From contig JAMFSY010000114.1 of the NCBI GenBank assembly GCA_026225555.1, positions 110,451 through 174,450 of the forward strand: a stretch of 64,000 bases of DNA. The letters are read 5' to 3'. Positions within the stretch are counted from its first letter, which is position 1; each line of letters begins with the position of its first letter. The stretch comes from Methylacidiphilales bacterium. GTDB taxonomy: Bacteria > Verrucomicrobiota > Verrucomicrobiia > Methylacidiphilales > UBA1321. Below are positions 28,072 through 37,373 of this stretch, piece after piece. Below the pieces are notes generated by a model. The model ran no database searches and was not told the origin of the DNA. It saw only the letters and a program-made list of their open reading frames with translations. A program made the position numbers and the translations under genes.

Positions 28072-28464
28072 ATGTCAACAGAAGGTCTCTTCATCAGCCC
28101 GACCCTGCAAAGCCTGCATATGGTCATGGATGAAACCGCGCTGCGACAGCAGGCGATTTCCTCCAATATCGCCAATCTCAACACCCCCGGCTACCAGCGG
28201 GTGGACGTCAGCTCGAGTTTCCAGCAGTCCTTGTCCACCGCGCTGAACCGCCTCGGTCGCGGAGAATCGGCCGGCGAGTTGCCCGCGCAATCGATCGAGA
28301 CGGCTCAGGTGCAAGGTCCCGCCCGCCCGGATGGAAACACCGTCCAGGTCGAACAGGAAATGATCGGCCTGACGCAGAACAGCGCCCGCTATGAATTCGC
28401 GGCGCAAATGATGGCCAGCCAATACCACGGAATCAAGTACGCCATCACCGGGCAGAACCCGTGA
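28072..28464 (+). CDS. flgB: Flagellar basal-body rod protein FlgB
   Basis: ALRQQAISSNIANLNTPGYQRVDV. Confidence 0.93.
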   Translation: MSTEGLFISPTLQSLHMVMDETALRQQAISSNIANLNTPGYQRVDVSSSFQQSLSTALNRLGRGESAGELPAQSIETAQVQGPARPDGNTVQVEQEMIGLTQNSARYEFAAQMMASQYHGIKYAITGQNP

Positions 28465-28484
28465 TCGGTTAAAGGAAAATTTTT

Positions 28485-28907
28485 ATGGGAATGATACCAG
28501 GAATCGAATCGAGCAGCAGCGCTCTCCAAGCCGAGCAGACCCGGCTCGACGTCATTGCGGGCAATCTGGCCAACGCGCAGAACACCAGCGATGCGTCGGG
28601 CCAAGTCTATCGCCGCAAGATGGTCGTCTTCGAAAGCAAGCTGAACGACGCGATGGGAGCCACCGGCATGGGCGGCGCATCCCAGGTGGAAGTTGCCCGC
28701 GTCACGGACGATCCCAGCCCCCTCCAGAAGATCTACATGCCCGGCCATCCGAAGGCCGACGCGCAGGGGATGGTCTCCATGCCCAACGTCAATCCGCTCG
28801 ATGAGATGGTCGATATGATGACCGCGAGCCGCTCCTACCAGGCGAACCTGCAGGTCATCCAGACGGGCCGCAGCATGTTCGAGCAGTCGTTGAAAATCGC
28901 CCAATAA
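28485..28907 (+). CDS. flgC: Flagellar basal-body rod protein FlgC
   Basis: SSALQAEQTRLDVIAGNLANAQNT; C-terminal NPLDEMVDMMTASRSYQANLQV. Confidence 0.95.
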   Translation: MGMIPGIESSSSALQAEQTRLDVIAGNLANAQNTSDASGQVYRRKMVVFESKLNDAMGATGMGGASQVEVARVTDDPSPLQKIYMPGHPKADAQGMVSMPNVNPLDEMVDMMTASRSYQANLQVIQTGRSMFEQSLKIAQ

Positions 28908-28923
28908 CTAACGATCCACTCCC

Positions 28924-29313
28924 GTGAACCCCATCGACGCTCTTTCCGCCCTGACCCAGATCCAGGCCCCCATGCCGGGTGCAGGCGGCCCTATGGCGCC
29001 CGGCATGGGGGCGCCGATCCGCGAAGGCTTTTATCTCCAGCCAACACCTCAAACGATCCCGGCCGCGACTGCCGTTTCCTCCGCCGAGGGACCAAGCACC
29101 TGGGGCCATCTCGTGCAGCAGATGGTCCTGGATGTGAATCAAAAGCAGCAGACCGCGGCGCAAAAAGTAAGCGACGTTCTTCAGGGCGGCCCGACGCCGG
29201 TACATGAAGCGATGGTGGCGACGGAGGAAGCAAATCTCTCTTTCGAATTCGTCGCCGAAATGCGGAACAAGATCATCGAATCCTATCAGCAGATCATGCA
29301 GATGCAGGTTTAA
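28924..29313 (+). CDS. fliE: Hook-basal body complex protein FliE
   Basis: VHEAMVATEEANLSFEFVAEMRNKIIESYQQIMQMQV; GTG start. Confidence 0.92.
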   Translation: MNPIDALSALTQIQAPMPGAGGPMAPGMGAPIREGFYLQPTPQTIPAATAVSSAEGPSTWGHLVQQMVLDVNQKQQTAAQKVSDVLQGGPTPVHEAMVATEEANLSFEFVAEMRNKIIESYQQIMQMQV

Positions 29314-29337
29314 CCCACGACCCCTTGACCAATTTTT

Positions 29338-30933
29338 ATGGAAGAAATTAAAAAGAATCTCCTCGTTCTCTGGAACGGACTTTCGATCCAGCGCAAGGCA
29401 TCGCTCTTCGCCAGTTTCGCACTCTCGCTCGCCGTGCTTGGCGCGGTGATTTACTTTGCGGGCAAGCCCCACTTGACGCTCTTGTACGGCGGATTGGCCC
29501 CGGCGGAGGCGGCCAAGGTCGTCGAATATCTCGATTCGAAGAAGATCACCTATGAGGTTGGCGACGGCGGCCGTTCCGTCATGGTGCCGGCTCAGCAGGT
29601 TTACAACGTGCGGCTCGGGCTGGCGTCGCAGGGTATCCCCACAATGTCGGATGGCGGCGCGGGATTTGAACTCTTCGACAAGCCCACCTTCGGAATGTCC
29701 GATTTCATGCAACGCGCCAATTACTACCGGGCCTTGCAGGGGGAATTGGCCCGCACCATCCGGCAATTGGATGAAGTGAGTAATGCCCGGGTGATGATCG
29801 TCGTCCCCGAGGATAAACTTTTCGGACAGGACCGCCAGGAAGCGAAGGCCTCGGTCTTCCTCCAGCTTCAGCCCGGACGCTCTCTCCAAGACAGTCAGGT
29901 GCGGGCAATCCGCTTTCTGGTTGCGAATGGCGTGGAGGGACTTCAACCCGAACGGGTGGCGGTCGTCGATAGCTCCGGCCGCGCCATGGCCGAGTCGGAT
30001 TCCTCGCTGACCGGTGACGGCCCGACAAATGACAAACAACGCGAGGCCCGGGCCAGTCTGGAAAAGGAGCTCGAGGAAAAAGCGCAAAGCATGCTCGACC
30101 AGGTGCTCGGGCCAGGCCAGGCGGTGGTGCGGATCACCTCGGAAATCGATTACAGCCAGGTCCAGCAAACCACGGAGCGTTATGACCCGAAGAATGCCGC
30201 GGTTCGCACCGAAACGACCACCTCGGAGACCGAGACGACACATTCCCAGGACAACTCGAACGGCGCTGGTGTGACCGCAAACACGGCGACGACGACCGAT
30301 ACGACAGGCAAGGTGAACGAGCAGAAGAAGGACAACACGACCAGCGAATATCAGGTCGGCAAAACGGTGGAAAGCCGGGTGATTGGTGGCGGTGCGATCA
30401 AGCGGTTGACCATCGCCCTGATGCTGAATGAGCGGCATGCGCCCGCAGGCGGCAAAGCCACCCCGCGATCCGCTCAGGAAGTCCTCTCGGTCGAAAATAT
30501 CGTGAAGGCCGCAGTCGGCTTCACCCAAAACGACACCCGGCAGGACATGATCCAAAGCCAGGAAATCGCCTTTGCCGATCTCTTCGCGGACTCGAGCACT
30601 CCGACGCCCAAAACAGTCGAGCAACAAATGAGCGGCTGGATGCCCTATGTCACCCAGGGTTGCCTCATTCTGCTTGCGCTTGGTATCGTGCTCTATTTCC
30701 GCAGCGCCTTCTTTTCAACCAGCACTAAAAGTAACGACTCTCCAGACAGCTTCGAGGGTTTGTTGCAGACCTATCAGAACCACGAAAATGGCCTCAATGG
30801 CCATGCGGGTGGAAAGACGAACGGCGCCCTGCCGTTGGCGGGCATCCTGACCCCGGCGGAACTATCCCGCCTCATCCGCGAGAATCCCGACAACGCCTCG
30901 CAGGCGCTCAAGCAGTGGCTGCGGCGCAATTAA
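29338..30933 (+). CDS. fliF: MS-ring protein FliF
   Basis: LYGGLAPAEAAKVVEYLDSKKITYEV; LARTIRQLDEVSNARVMIVVPE; C-terminal NPDNASQALKQWL. Confidence 0.97.
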   Translation: MEEIKKNLLVLWNGLSIQRKASLFASFALSLAVLGAVIYFAGKPHLTLLYGGLAPAEAAKVVEYLDSKKITYEVGDGGRSVMVPAQQVYNVRLGLASQGIPTMSDGGAGFELFDKPTFGMSDFMQRANYYRALQGELARTIRQLDEVSNARVMIVVPEDKLFGQDRQEAKASVFLQLQPGRSLQDSQVRAIRFLVANGVEGLQPERVAVVDSSGRAMAESDSSLTGDGPTNDKQREARASLEKELEEKAQSMLDQVLGPGQAVVRITSEIDYSQVQQTTERYDPKNAAVRTETTTSETETTHSQDNSNGAGVTANTATTTDTTGKVNEQKKDNTTSEYQVGKTVESRVIGGGAIKRLTIALMLNERHAPAGGKATPRSAQEVLSVENIVKAAVGFTQNDTRQDMIQSQEIAFADLFADSSTPTPKTVEQQMSGWMPYVTQGCLILLALGIVLYFRSAFFSTSTKSNDSPDSFEGLLQTYQNHENGLNGHAGGKTNGALPLAGILTPAELSRLIRENPDNASQALKQWLRRN

Positions 30934-30957
30934 CTTTCACCTGAACCAAAAAAATCC

Positions 30958-31989
30958 ATGAGCTCCGCCACCGCCATTCCCACTTCAATCGAAGGACTGA
31001 GTAAAATTCAGAAACTTGCCGCCCTCCTGGTTGTGCTTGGCCCGGAGGAAGCCTCCACGCTTCTCTCGTCCTTCAATCAACGACAGATGGAACAGATCCT
31101 CGCGGAAATGGCCCGGATCGAGTTTCTCTCTCCCGATTTACAACAGGATCTCCTCAGGGAGTTCTCCTCCATCACGCTGGAGGCCGTCACCTCGGCGCTC
31201 GGCGGAGTGGAGAAAGCGCAGCACGTCCTGGAAAAATCGCTGGGCCCCGTCAAGGCCCGCGAGATGCTGGGCCGGGTCGCGCCCGATGCCGCGGTCTCGC
31301 CGATGCTGGAAGAGTTGCGGAATATGTCCGCCACGGCGTTCACCCAGATGCTGCGAGGGGAGGGTAGCCAGACTTGGGCGCTCGTCATGGCCCAACTCGA
31401 GGCGGAAAATTCGGCGGAAGTTTTTCGCACGATGGAGCCGATCTTTCGCGGTGATGTCATGCGCCGGATGGCTCGGATGGAACCGGTCTCGCCCGAGGTG
31501 CTGGACCGTCTCATCGAGAACTTGCTGGCCCGCCGATCCGAGGCCAGTTGCCGGGATTACGTCGAATCCGACGGCACTCAATATCTGACTGAAATCATGA
31601 AGCGTTTCGACCGGCAGGCGGCGAACAACGCGCTGGAAGTCCTGGCGCAAAAGGACCCGGAGCTTTCGGCCTCGATCCGCAAGCGGATGTTCATCTTCGA
31701 GGACCTGCTCCAACTCGATGCGGCGACCATGGCCGTCATTCTTCGGGAGGTCGATTTCAACACGCTGGCCATCGCGATGAAGGATTGCCCGGTCGCTCTG
31801 CGCGACATGATCTTCAAGTCGATCACCAAGCGCGCCGCCGAATCGCTCGAGGAAAACCTGCGCTTTATGACTGGCATACGCCGCAAGGAAATCGAGCAGT
31901 CCCGCAGCAAGGTCATGGAAACGGTCTTCGACCTGGAGCGGAAGGGCGAAATCACCTTGAGTCGGGAGGAATCCAGTGTCGCCGCTTGA
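30958..31989 (+). CDS. fliG: Flagellar motor switch protein FliG
   Basis: LSKIQKLAALLVVLGPEEASTLL; MFIFEDLLQLDAATMAVILREVDFNTLAIAMK. Confidence 0.97.
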   Translation: MSSATAIPTSIEGLSKIQKLAALLVVLGPEEASTLLSSFNQRQMEQILAEMARIEFLSPDLQQDLLREFSSITLEAVTSALGGVEKAQHVLEKSLGPVKAREMLGRVAPDAAVSPMLEELRNMSATAFTQMLRGEGSQTWALVMAQLEAENSAEVFRTMEPIFRGDVMRRMARMEPVSPEVLDRLIENLLARRSEASCRDYVESDGTQYLTEIMKRFDRQAANNALEVLAQKDPELSASIRKRMFIFEDLLQLDAATMAVILREVDFNTLAIAMKDCPVALRDMIFKSITKRAAESLEENLRFMTGIRRKEIEQSRSKVMETVFDLERKGEITLSREESSVAA

Positions 31990-32545
31990 AATTGTTTTGC
32001 CGATCCGGATCCAGCGGATTGAGAAATCGACCGCCCCCGTTCGTGGCCAGGAAGACGCGCACGGACAGGGTTTTTCCGCCGGTTATGAAGAGGGCCGCCT
32101 GCGCGCGGAATGGGAAGGGGAGCGTCAACGCCAGCAGGAAAAGGAGCGCGTGCAAGGTGTGATGCGCAAGCTGGAAAACCTTCACCACGAGTTTGAAGGC
32201 CTCCTCGCCGAGCATTTGCCCGATTTGATTCAGGGTGCGCTCAACCGGGTTTTTCGTGCCCATCCGTTCACCATCGCGCAGATCAGCGCGGAGGTCTCCA
32301 ATCTTTTGCGCGACTTGGAACAGGCTGGTCGAATTTCTCTCGAATGCTCTCCGACGGATGCCGAGGAACTGCGGCTAAATTTGGAGCAGGGCGGCGCCAT
32401 TCCCGATGATTCCAAATGGCTGATGCAGGCCAATCCTGCTCTGAGCGCGGGCGAATTTTTACTTAAGAGCGATCTGGGCGATGTCGATGGCCGGTACTCG
32501 TCCCGCGTCCGGCAAATCCATTCGGCATTGGAGACCAAGTTATGA
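31976..32545 (+). CDS. fliH: Flagellar assembly protein FliH
   Basis: FSAGYEEGRLRAEWEGE..., position between fliG and fliI; GTG start. Confidence 0.85.
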   Translation: MSPLEIVLPIRIQRIEKSTAPVRGQEDAHGQGFSAGYEEGRLRAEWEGERQRQQEKERVQGVMRKLENLHHEFEGLLAEHLPDLIQGALNRVFRAHPFTIAQISAEVSNLLRDLEQAGRISLECSPTDAEELRLNLEQGGAIPDDSKWLMQANPALSAGEFLLKSDLGDVDGRYSSRVRQIHSALETKL

Positions 32546-33876
32546 ACGACGGACTCTTTCAAACCTATCGCGAACGCCTGCACCGATTAAACGGAGCGGG
32601 CCCAGTGGGTCGTGTGGCGAAGGTGGTTGGCCTGACCGTGGAGTCGCAGGGGCCTCCGGCGGCCTTGGGCGAGGCCTGTGCGATCACGACACGTGGCGGA
32701 CGGGAAACCCTCGCCGAGGTTGTCGGCTTTCGCGATGGGCGCGTGCTTCTGATGCCGTGGGATCCGCTGGATGGAATTTCCGCTGGAGCCACGGTGCGCT
32801 CGACGGGCGATGCCTTGCGCGTGCCGGTGGGACAGGCCGTCCTGGGGCGAATTATCGATCCGCTCGGACGGCCGCTGGACGATCTCGGTCCTCTTCCGGC
32901 GAACCGGGAGGAAAGCAAGATCGTGCGCGCGGTGCCGAATCCCTCCCATCGTGGCCGCATTCGCGAGACGTTGACGACCGGCGTACGCGTCCTGGATGCC
33001 TTTGCCACCTGCGGGCGCGGACAGCGTCTCGGCATTTTCGCCGGAAGCGGCGTCGGCAAGAGCAGCCTGCTCGGCATGATCAGCCGCCATAGTTCGGCCG
33101 AGATCAATGTCATTGCCCTGATCGGCGAACGGGGACGCGAGGTTTTGGAATTTGTCGAAAAGGACCTCGGACCGGAAGCGTTGAAACGAAGCGTGATTAT
33201 CGTCGCGACCTCGGACCAACCCGCGCTCGTGCGTATCAAGGCCGCCTTCACCGCCAATACCATCGCCGCCCATTTTCGCGACCAGGGAAAACATGTCCTT
33301 CTCCTGATGGATTCGCTCACCCGCCTGGCCATGGCGCAGCGCGAAGTGGGACTGGCGGTCGGCGAACCCCCGGCGACGCGCGGCTATCCGCCTTCGGTTT
33401 TTGGACTCCTGCCCGTGGTCCTGGAGCAGGCGGGCTGCAACAATCACGGGGCCATTACCGGTTTCTATACGGTGCTGACGGAGGGTGATGACTGGAACGA
33501 TCCGATCAGCGATTGCGCGCGCTCGATTCTCGATGGGCATATTCTCCTGAGCCGCCGCCTGGCTTCGGAAAACCAGTATCCCGCCGTGGAAGTGCTGGAG
33601 AGCTTGAGCCGGCTGCAAACCGATCTCATCACGCCCGAACGCCTGCGGATCGTGGCCGCCGCCCGGCATGTGCTGTCCATTCATCGGCAGTATCGCGAGT
33701 TGATCGACATCGGCGCCTACAAGGCCGGAACCAATCCGCAACTCGACCAGGCGCTGAATATTCATCCGCACCTGATGGAATTCCTTCGCCAGCCGATCGC
33801 CACCAAAAGCTCGCTGGCCGCAACCTTCGACACCCTCCACCAAATCCTGACCCCGACCAAGAAAGGCTCCCTATGA
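32542..33876 (+). CDS. fliI: Flagellum-specific ATPase FliI
   Basis: GQRLGIFAGSGVGKSSLLGMISR Walker A; LLMDSLTRLAMAQREVGLAVGEPPATRGYPPSVF. Confidence 0.98.
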   Translation: MNDGLFQTYRERLHRLNGAGPVGRVAKVVGLTVESQGPPAALGEACAITTRGGRETLAEVVGFRDGRVLLMPWDPLDGISAGATVRSTGDALRVPVGQAVLGRIIDPLGRPLDDLGPLPANREESKIVRAVPNPSHRGRIRETLTTGVRVLDAFATCGRGQRLGIFAGSGVGKSSLLGMISRHSSAEINVIALIGERGREVLEFVEKDLGPEALKRSVIIVATSDQPALVRIKAAFTANTIAAHFRDQGKHVLLLMDSLTRLAMAQREVGLAVGEPPATRGYPPSVFGLLPVVLEQAGCNNHGAITGFYTVLTEGDDWNDPISDCARSILDGHILLSRRLASENQYPAVEVLESLSRLQTDLITPERLRIVAAARHVLSIHRQYRELIDIGAYKAGTNPQLDQALNIHPHLMEFLRQPIATKSSLAATFDTLHQILTPTKKGSL

Positions 33877-34313
33877 AAAGCCACTCGCTTAACGTTTTGT
33901 ACCGTTACCGGAAATTTTTATTGGAAAAGGAGCAGGTTCTCCTTCAGGAAGCGATTGCGGAAGAAAATGTGCAGAAGGACCGCATGACCCAGATTCAGGG
34001 CCGGGTCAGGAAGACCCACGACGCCAAACTGAAGGCGGAAACCGTTGAAGGGATGTGCGTGCTTGATGAGGCGGCGGCCTACCTGCACGGACGCATGGTC
34101 ATGGTCAAACGCACCATCGGCCTGGCCGGGCTCGCCCGGGAGGAGGCCCTGGCCCGGACGCTGAAGGCCAAGCAGGCCCGGGACCAAGTCGGGTTGCTTT
34201 TGGAAAAGGGACGCCGTGAATACCAGCGGGAACAGGACGAGGCGGAGCGACGTCAGATGGACGATCTCGTGACCTCACGCTACGCGATGGCGGCGGGGAG
34301 ACTCCACGCGTGA
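33873..34313 (+). CDS. fliJ: Flagellar export protein FliJ
   Basis: LNVLYRYRKFLLEKEQVLLQEAIAEEN coiled coil, directly after fliI. Confidence 0.8.
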   Translation: MKSHSLNVLYRYRKFLLEKEQVLLQEAIAEENVQKDRMTQIQGRVRKTHDAKLKAETVEGMCVLDEAAAYLHGRMVMVKRTIGLAGLAREEALARTLKAKQARDQVGLLLEKGRREYQREQDEAERRQMDDLVTSRYAMAAGRLHA

Positions 34314-35110
34314 AAAAGCTTTTGCCGGGGGCCATCATCGGCCTGTTGTTTCTCATTGGCGGTTTCGGCATCGGCCTGCGGTTGGCGAAATTTCCGAGTC
34401 CCCCCGCGCCGAAGAGCAAGGTGCCGGAGCTCGCGGCAGTTGTGGCCATCACGGCGCCGACCGATCCGATCACCCCGGAGGCCTTGCGCAAAACTTCGGA
34501 GGGAATGATGGAACTAAACCAGAGCCTGAAGACCCGCGAGCAGCAAGTGGCGCTACGCGAACAAAAGGCGAAGGAACAGGAAGAGGAACTTCACGCCGAG
34601 CAGGATGCGCTGGTCCGTTCGCACGAGAAATTCAATCAGCTCTTTCTTCAATTTCAGAATCGTCTGCAATTGGTGGAGGCCAATCAGCTTGAGCAGGCGC
34701 AACGCCAGAACGAAATCTATCAGGCGATGGACCCCATGCAGGCCATCGATATCTTGCGCGGACGCGACGATGCCTCGCTGACCCGCCTGTTTTCGGTGAT
34801 GGAGGTCAAGCCGCTCGCGAAATTGATCGCCGGATGGAAGACCAAGTATCCGGATGATACCGCCCGGTTGCTAGGGGCGCTCGACGCCATGGGACAGGTC
34901 ATGCCAAAGGACAAGATCTCCCTTCCCGAGGCAGTCCCCCCTGCCGATTCTGGAACGCCCGTCGCCGCCTCCGATGCCGCTCCGCCAGCCAATCCTGGTG
35001 CTCCGGCCCCAACTGCGGACGTGCCGTCCGCGGCTTCCACGGTTGATCCCGCCTCGGCCCCGGTGTCCGATCCGGCTTCAAATTCCGCCGCCCCAACGGC
35101 CGGCCAATAG
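34310..35110 (+). CDS. MotE-like motility chaperone (MgtE_N-type domain)
   Basis: TM, long coiled coil, then AIDILRGRDDASLTRLFSVMEVKPLAKLIAGW; between fliJ and fliK. Confidence 0.7.
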   Translation: MKKLLPGAIIGLLFLIGGFGIGLRLAKFPSPPAPKSKVPELAAVVAITAPTDPITPEALRKTSEGMMELNQSLKTREQQVALREQKAKEQEEELHAEQDALVRSHEKFNQLFLQFQNRLQLVEANQLEQAQRQNEIYQAMDPMQAIDILRGRDDASLTRLFSVMEVKPLAKLIAGWKTKYPDDTARLLGALDAMGQVMPKDKISLPEAVPPADSGTPVAASDAAPPANPGAPAPTADVPSAASTVDPASAPVSDPASNSAAPTAGQ

Positions 35111-35117
35111 CGCGAGC

Positions 35118-36383
35118 ATGAGAGCCTCCGCAAGTTCGGTTTCCGAAGGCACACTTTCGGGAGCGGCCCTTTCTTCTCGCGACCCGGCCAGGGCCGTCAA
35201 CGCCAAGAAGGACACGACGAGTTTCGGTGACGTCTTACAAAAGGAAACGGGAACTCATTCGGAAAAATCTTCCCCTACGAAGACGGGGGGAGAGACTGCA
35301 TCGCCGAAAACGGGACAAACCGCCTCCAAGCCGGGACCACAAGTTCCTGAAGCTCCCCAGACGGGTAGTCCGGCAACTTTCCCGACCGATAAGGCCGCCT
35401 CTGAGCCAGAGCAAGCCATCCTGCCATCTCCGGTGGAGGAGCAGCAGCCGGAGAGTCCACCGCCTGCCGCAACCGTGGGGGCGAATTTTTCAGCCATGAT
35501 CGCCCAAGCCGCTCTTTTCGCGGCAAGCGGCGGCAAGGGCCTTATCTCGCCGGGGAACGGATTACCACCGGCGGTTCCGGAGAAGGGACCGGGAACGGGC
35601 ACCGCGAAGGAAAAAAAATCCGCTCCTCCAACACCGGAAGGGACTTTTCTTCAACTGCCTGGGGAAGGGACAGCGCCCGCTTTGGGAAATCCAGGGGGAC
35701 TCATCTCATCACTGGCCTACGCTCTGCCGCCCTCTGGAAATCAACCATTTCAGGCCATCGGAGGGAGCCCCAATTGGTCGTCGAATCGCTCCGCTCTCAG
35801 TGGCTTGCCAGGCGCTGGCATAGCGAATGATGAGAAGGGGAAAGCAATGAACGACTCGACCAACCTCCAGGAAATGACCGGGACCGATACGCTGCTGTGG
35901 CAGAACGCTCCAGCCCTAAGCGCCTACGGCACGGCGGATATCGTGCTGGGTTCCAATCAGGATTTCGAGACCGCGCTCAAGCACGTCATGCAAGTCGCGC
36001 AGTCGGGTGAATCAACTAACGTTCCCCGGCGCATTTCGATTGAAATTCAGACGCCGCCCGGCGCGATCGTGAATGTTTATGTCTCGCGGCAGAATGATCA
36101 ATGGCGCGCGCAACTGGGCACGAATGATCCCCAGGCCTTGAAGTGGGTTCAGAACCAGATGGAGGCCTTGCGCCAGACCGGCGGATTAGGTGCGGAAGTG
36201 ACCTGGTTACCTCCGCAGATGGAGACCAACGCCGGACAAAATCCCAACTTTACGGGAAACCAGGGCCGCGAAGGCCGTCCCGATCAGGAAGCTCAACAGG
36301 AAAAACGGGCCTCCCGGAACCGCCTTTCAGCTCCCGAAAACTCTTTTATGAATACCATCAATGAACTGGGGAGGGCCGCGTGA
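35118..36383 (+). CDS. fliK: Hook-length control protein FliK
   Basis: Low-complexity Pro/Ser/Gly N-terminus; C-terminal RRISIEIQTPPGAIVNVYVSRQNDQWRAQLGTNDPQALKWVQNQMEALRQTG. Confidence 0.75.
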   Translation: MRASASSVSEGTLSGAALSSRDPARAVNAKKDTTSFGDVLQKETGTHSEKSSPTKTGGETASPKTGQTASKPGPQVPEAPQTGSPATFPTDKAASEPEQAILPSPVEEQQPESPPPAATVGANFSAMIAQAALFAASGGKGLISPGNGLPPAVPEKGPGTGTAKEKKSAPPTPEGTFLQLPGEGTAPALGNPGGLISSLAYALPPSGNQPFQAIGGSPNWSSNRSALSGLPGAGIANDEKGKAMNDSTNLQEMTGTDTLLWQNAPALSAYGTADIVLGSNQDFETALKHVMQVAQSGESTNVPRRISIEIQTPPGAIVNVYVSRQNDQWRAQLGTNDPQALKWVQNQMEALRQTGGLGAEVTWLPPQMETNAGQNPNFTGNQGREGRPDQEAQQEKRASRNRLSAPENSFMNTINELGRAA

Positions 36384-36772
36384 TTCCCGCTCTCCTCGCC
36401 GCTCCGATTGTCGAAGGTGTGTTGGGACAGGTGGTTGGCCACCTGATGCCGGCTCAACCTTCCACCCCGCAGATTAGCCCATTCCTCAAGCACCTGGCGA
36501 CGGCTTCGGCAGCGAAGGCATCGCCGACCACCTCGTCCAGCGGCACCGCGAATGCCGACCAATGGAGCCAATGGGGCGCGACCAATTTGCAGGCATGGAT
36601 GCAGGGCCTTGTCGGACGTCACGTCGATGTGACCGATGTCTCCGGGCGCACGATCTCGGGCGTCGTCAGCGGCGTCCAGCAGTCCGGCGGCGCAAATGCG
36701 CTGAACATTGGCGGACATATCGTCTCTCTTTCTCAACTTCAACAAGTCGCCTGGAACCCCCCGGCGGCCTAA
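36380..36772 (+). CDS. FlgD-like C-terminal beta-domain protein (hypothetical)
   Basis: LVGRHVDVTDVSGRTISGVVSGVQQSGGANALNIGGHIVSLSQLQQV resembles FlgD tudor-like segment. Confidence 0.55.
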   Translation: MIPALLAAPIVEGVLGQVVGHLMPAQPSTPQISPFLKHLATASAAKASPTTSSSGTANADQWSQWGATNLQAWMQGLVGRHVDVTDVSGRTISGVVSGVQQSGGANALNIGGHIVSLSQLQQVAWNPPAA

Positions 36773-36785
36773 TTCATCAACGACC

Positions 36786-37304
36786 ATGAGCACAACAATC
36801 AATACGACCAATCCGGCGGCGAATCTTCCCCCCACCACTTCCTCCACCGCCACTGCCACCCCGGCCCTAACGCAGAACGACTTTCTGAAAATCATGGTGG
36901 CGCAATTCACTCAGCAGGATCCCCTGAGCGGTGATTCCAGCGGCGGCAGCGGCAGCGGCACCAGTGATTACGTGAATCAACTGATGAGCATGACCAATCT
37001 CACCACCATGCAGACGATGTCGGGCCAGATGACCACCTCCACGCAACAACAAGCGATGGAACTGGCCCAATCTCTTCCGGGAGCGAGCGTCGAAATTTCG
37101 AATAATGGCGCGACGGTCCAGGGCGAAGTCCAACGGGCACGGCTCGACGGCGCCGGCGGAGTTTTCCTGACTGTAGGCGGCCAGGAATATTCCAGCGCAA
37201 ACCTCATCTCCGTGGATCAAACAGCGGCCCAGGCCGCCGCTGCAGCAGCAGCTGCCGCGGCAACAGCCGCAGCGACGCCCGTTACCCCCGCAGCAACCAA
37301 TTAA
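36786..37304 (+). CDS. flgD: Flagellar hook capping protein FlgD
   Basis: LTQNDFLKIMVAQFTQQDPL...DYVNQLMSMTNLTTMQTM; poly-Ala C-terminus. Confidence 0.9.
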   Translation: MSTTINTTNPAANLPPTTSSTATATPALTQNDFLKIMVAQFTQQDPLSGDSSGGSGSGTSDYVNQLMSMTNLTTMQTMSGQMTTSTQQQAMELAQSLPGASVEISNNGATVQGEVQRARLDGAGGVFLTVGGQEYSSANLISVDQTAAQAAAAAAAAAATAAATPVTPAATN

Positions 37305-37373
37305 GCAGAGATCGATTTCAACCAACCTTCCGGTCTTCTTTCCAAAGCCAGCCGGAGCAACCAAAAAAATCCC

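Noticed and set aside
28855-30627. 590-aa minus-strand ORF
   Set aside because: Entirely antisense to fliE/fliF; composition reflects high-GC antisense frame
32587-33843. 418-aa minus-strand ORF
   Set aside because: Antisense shadow of fliI
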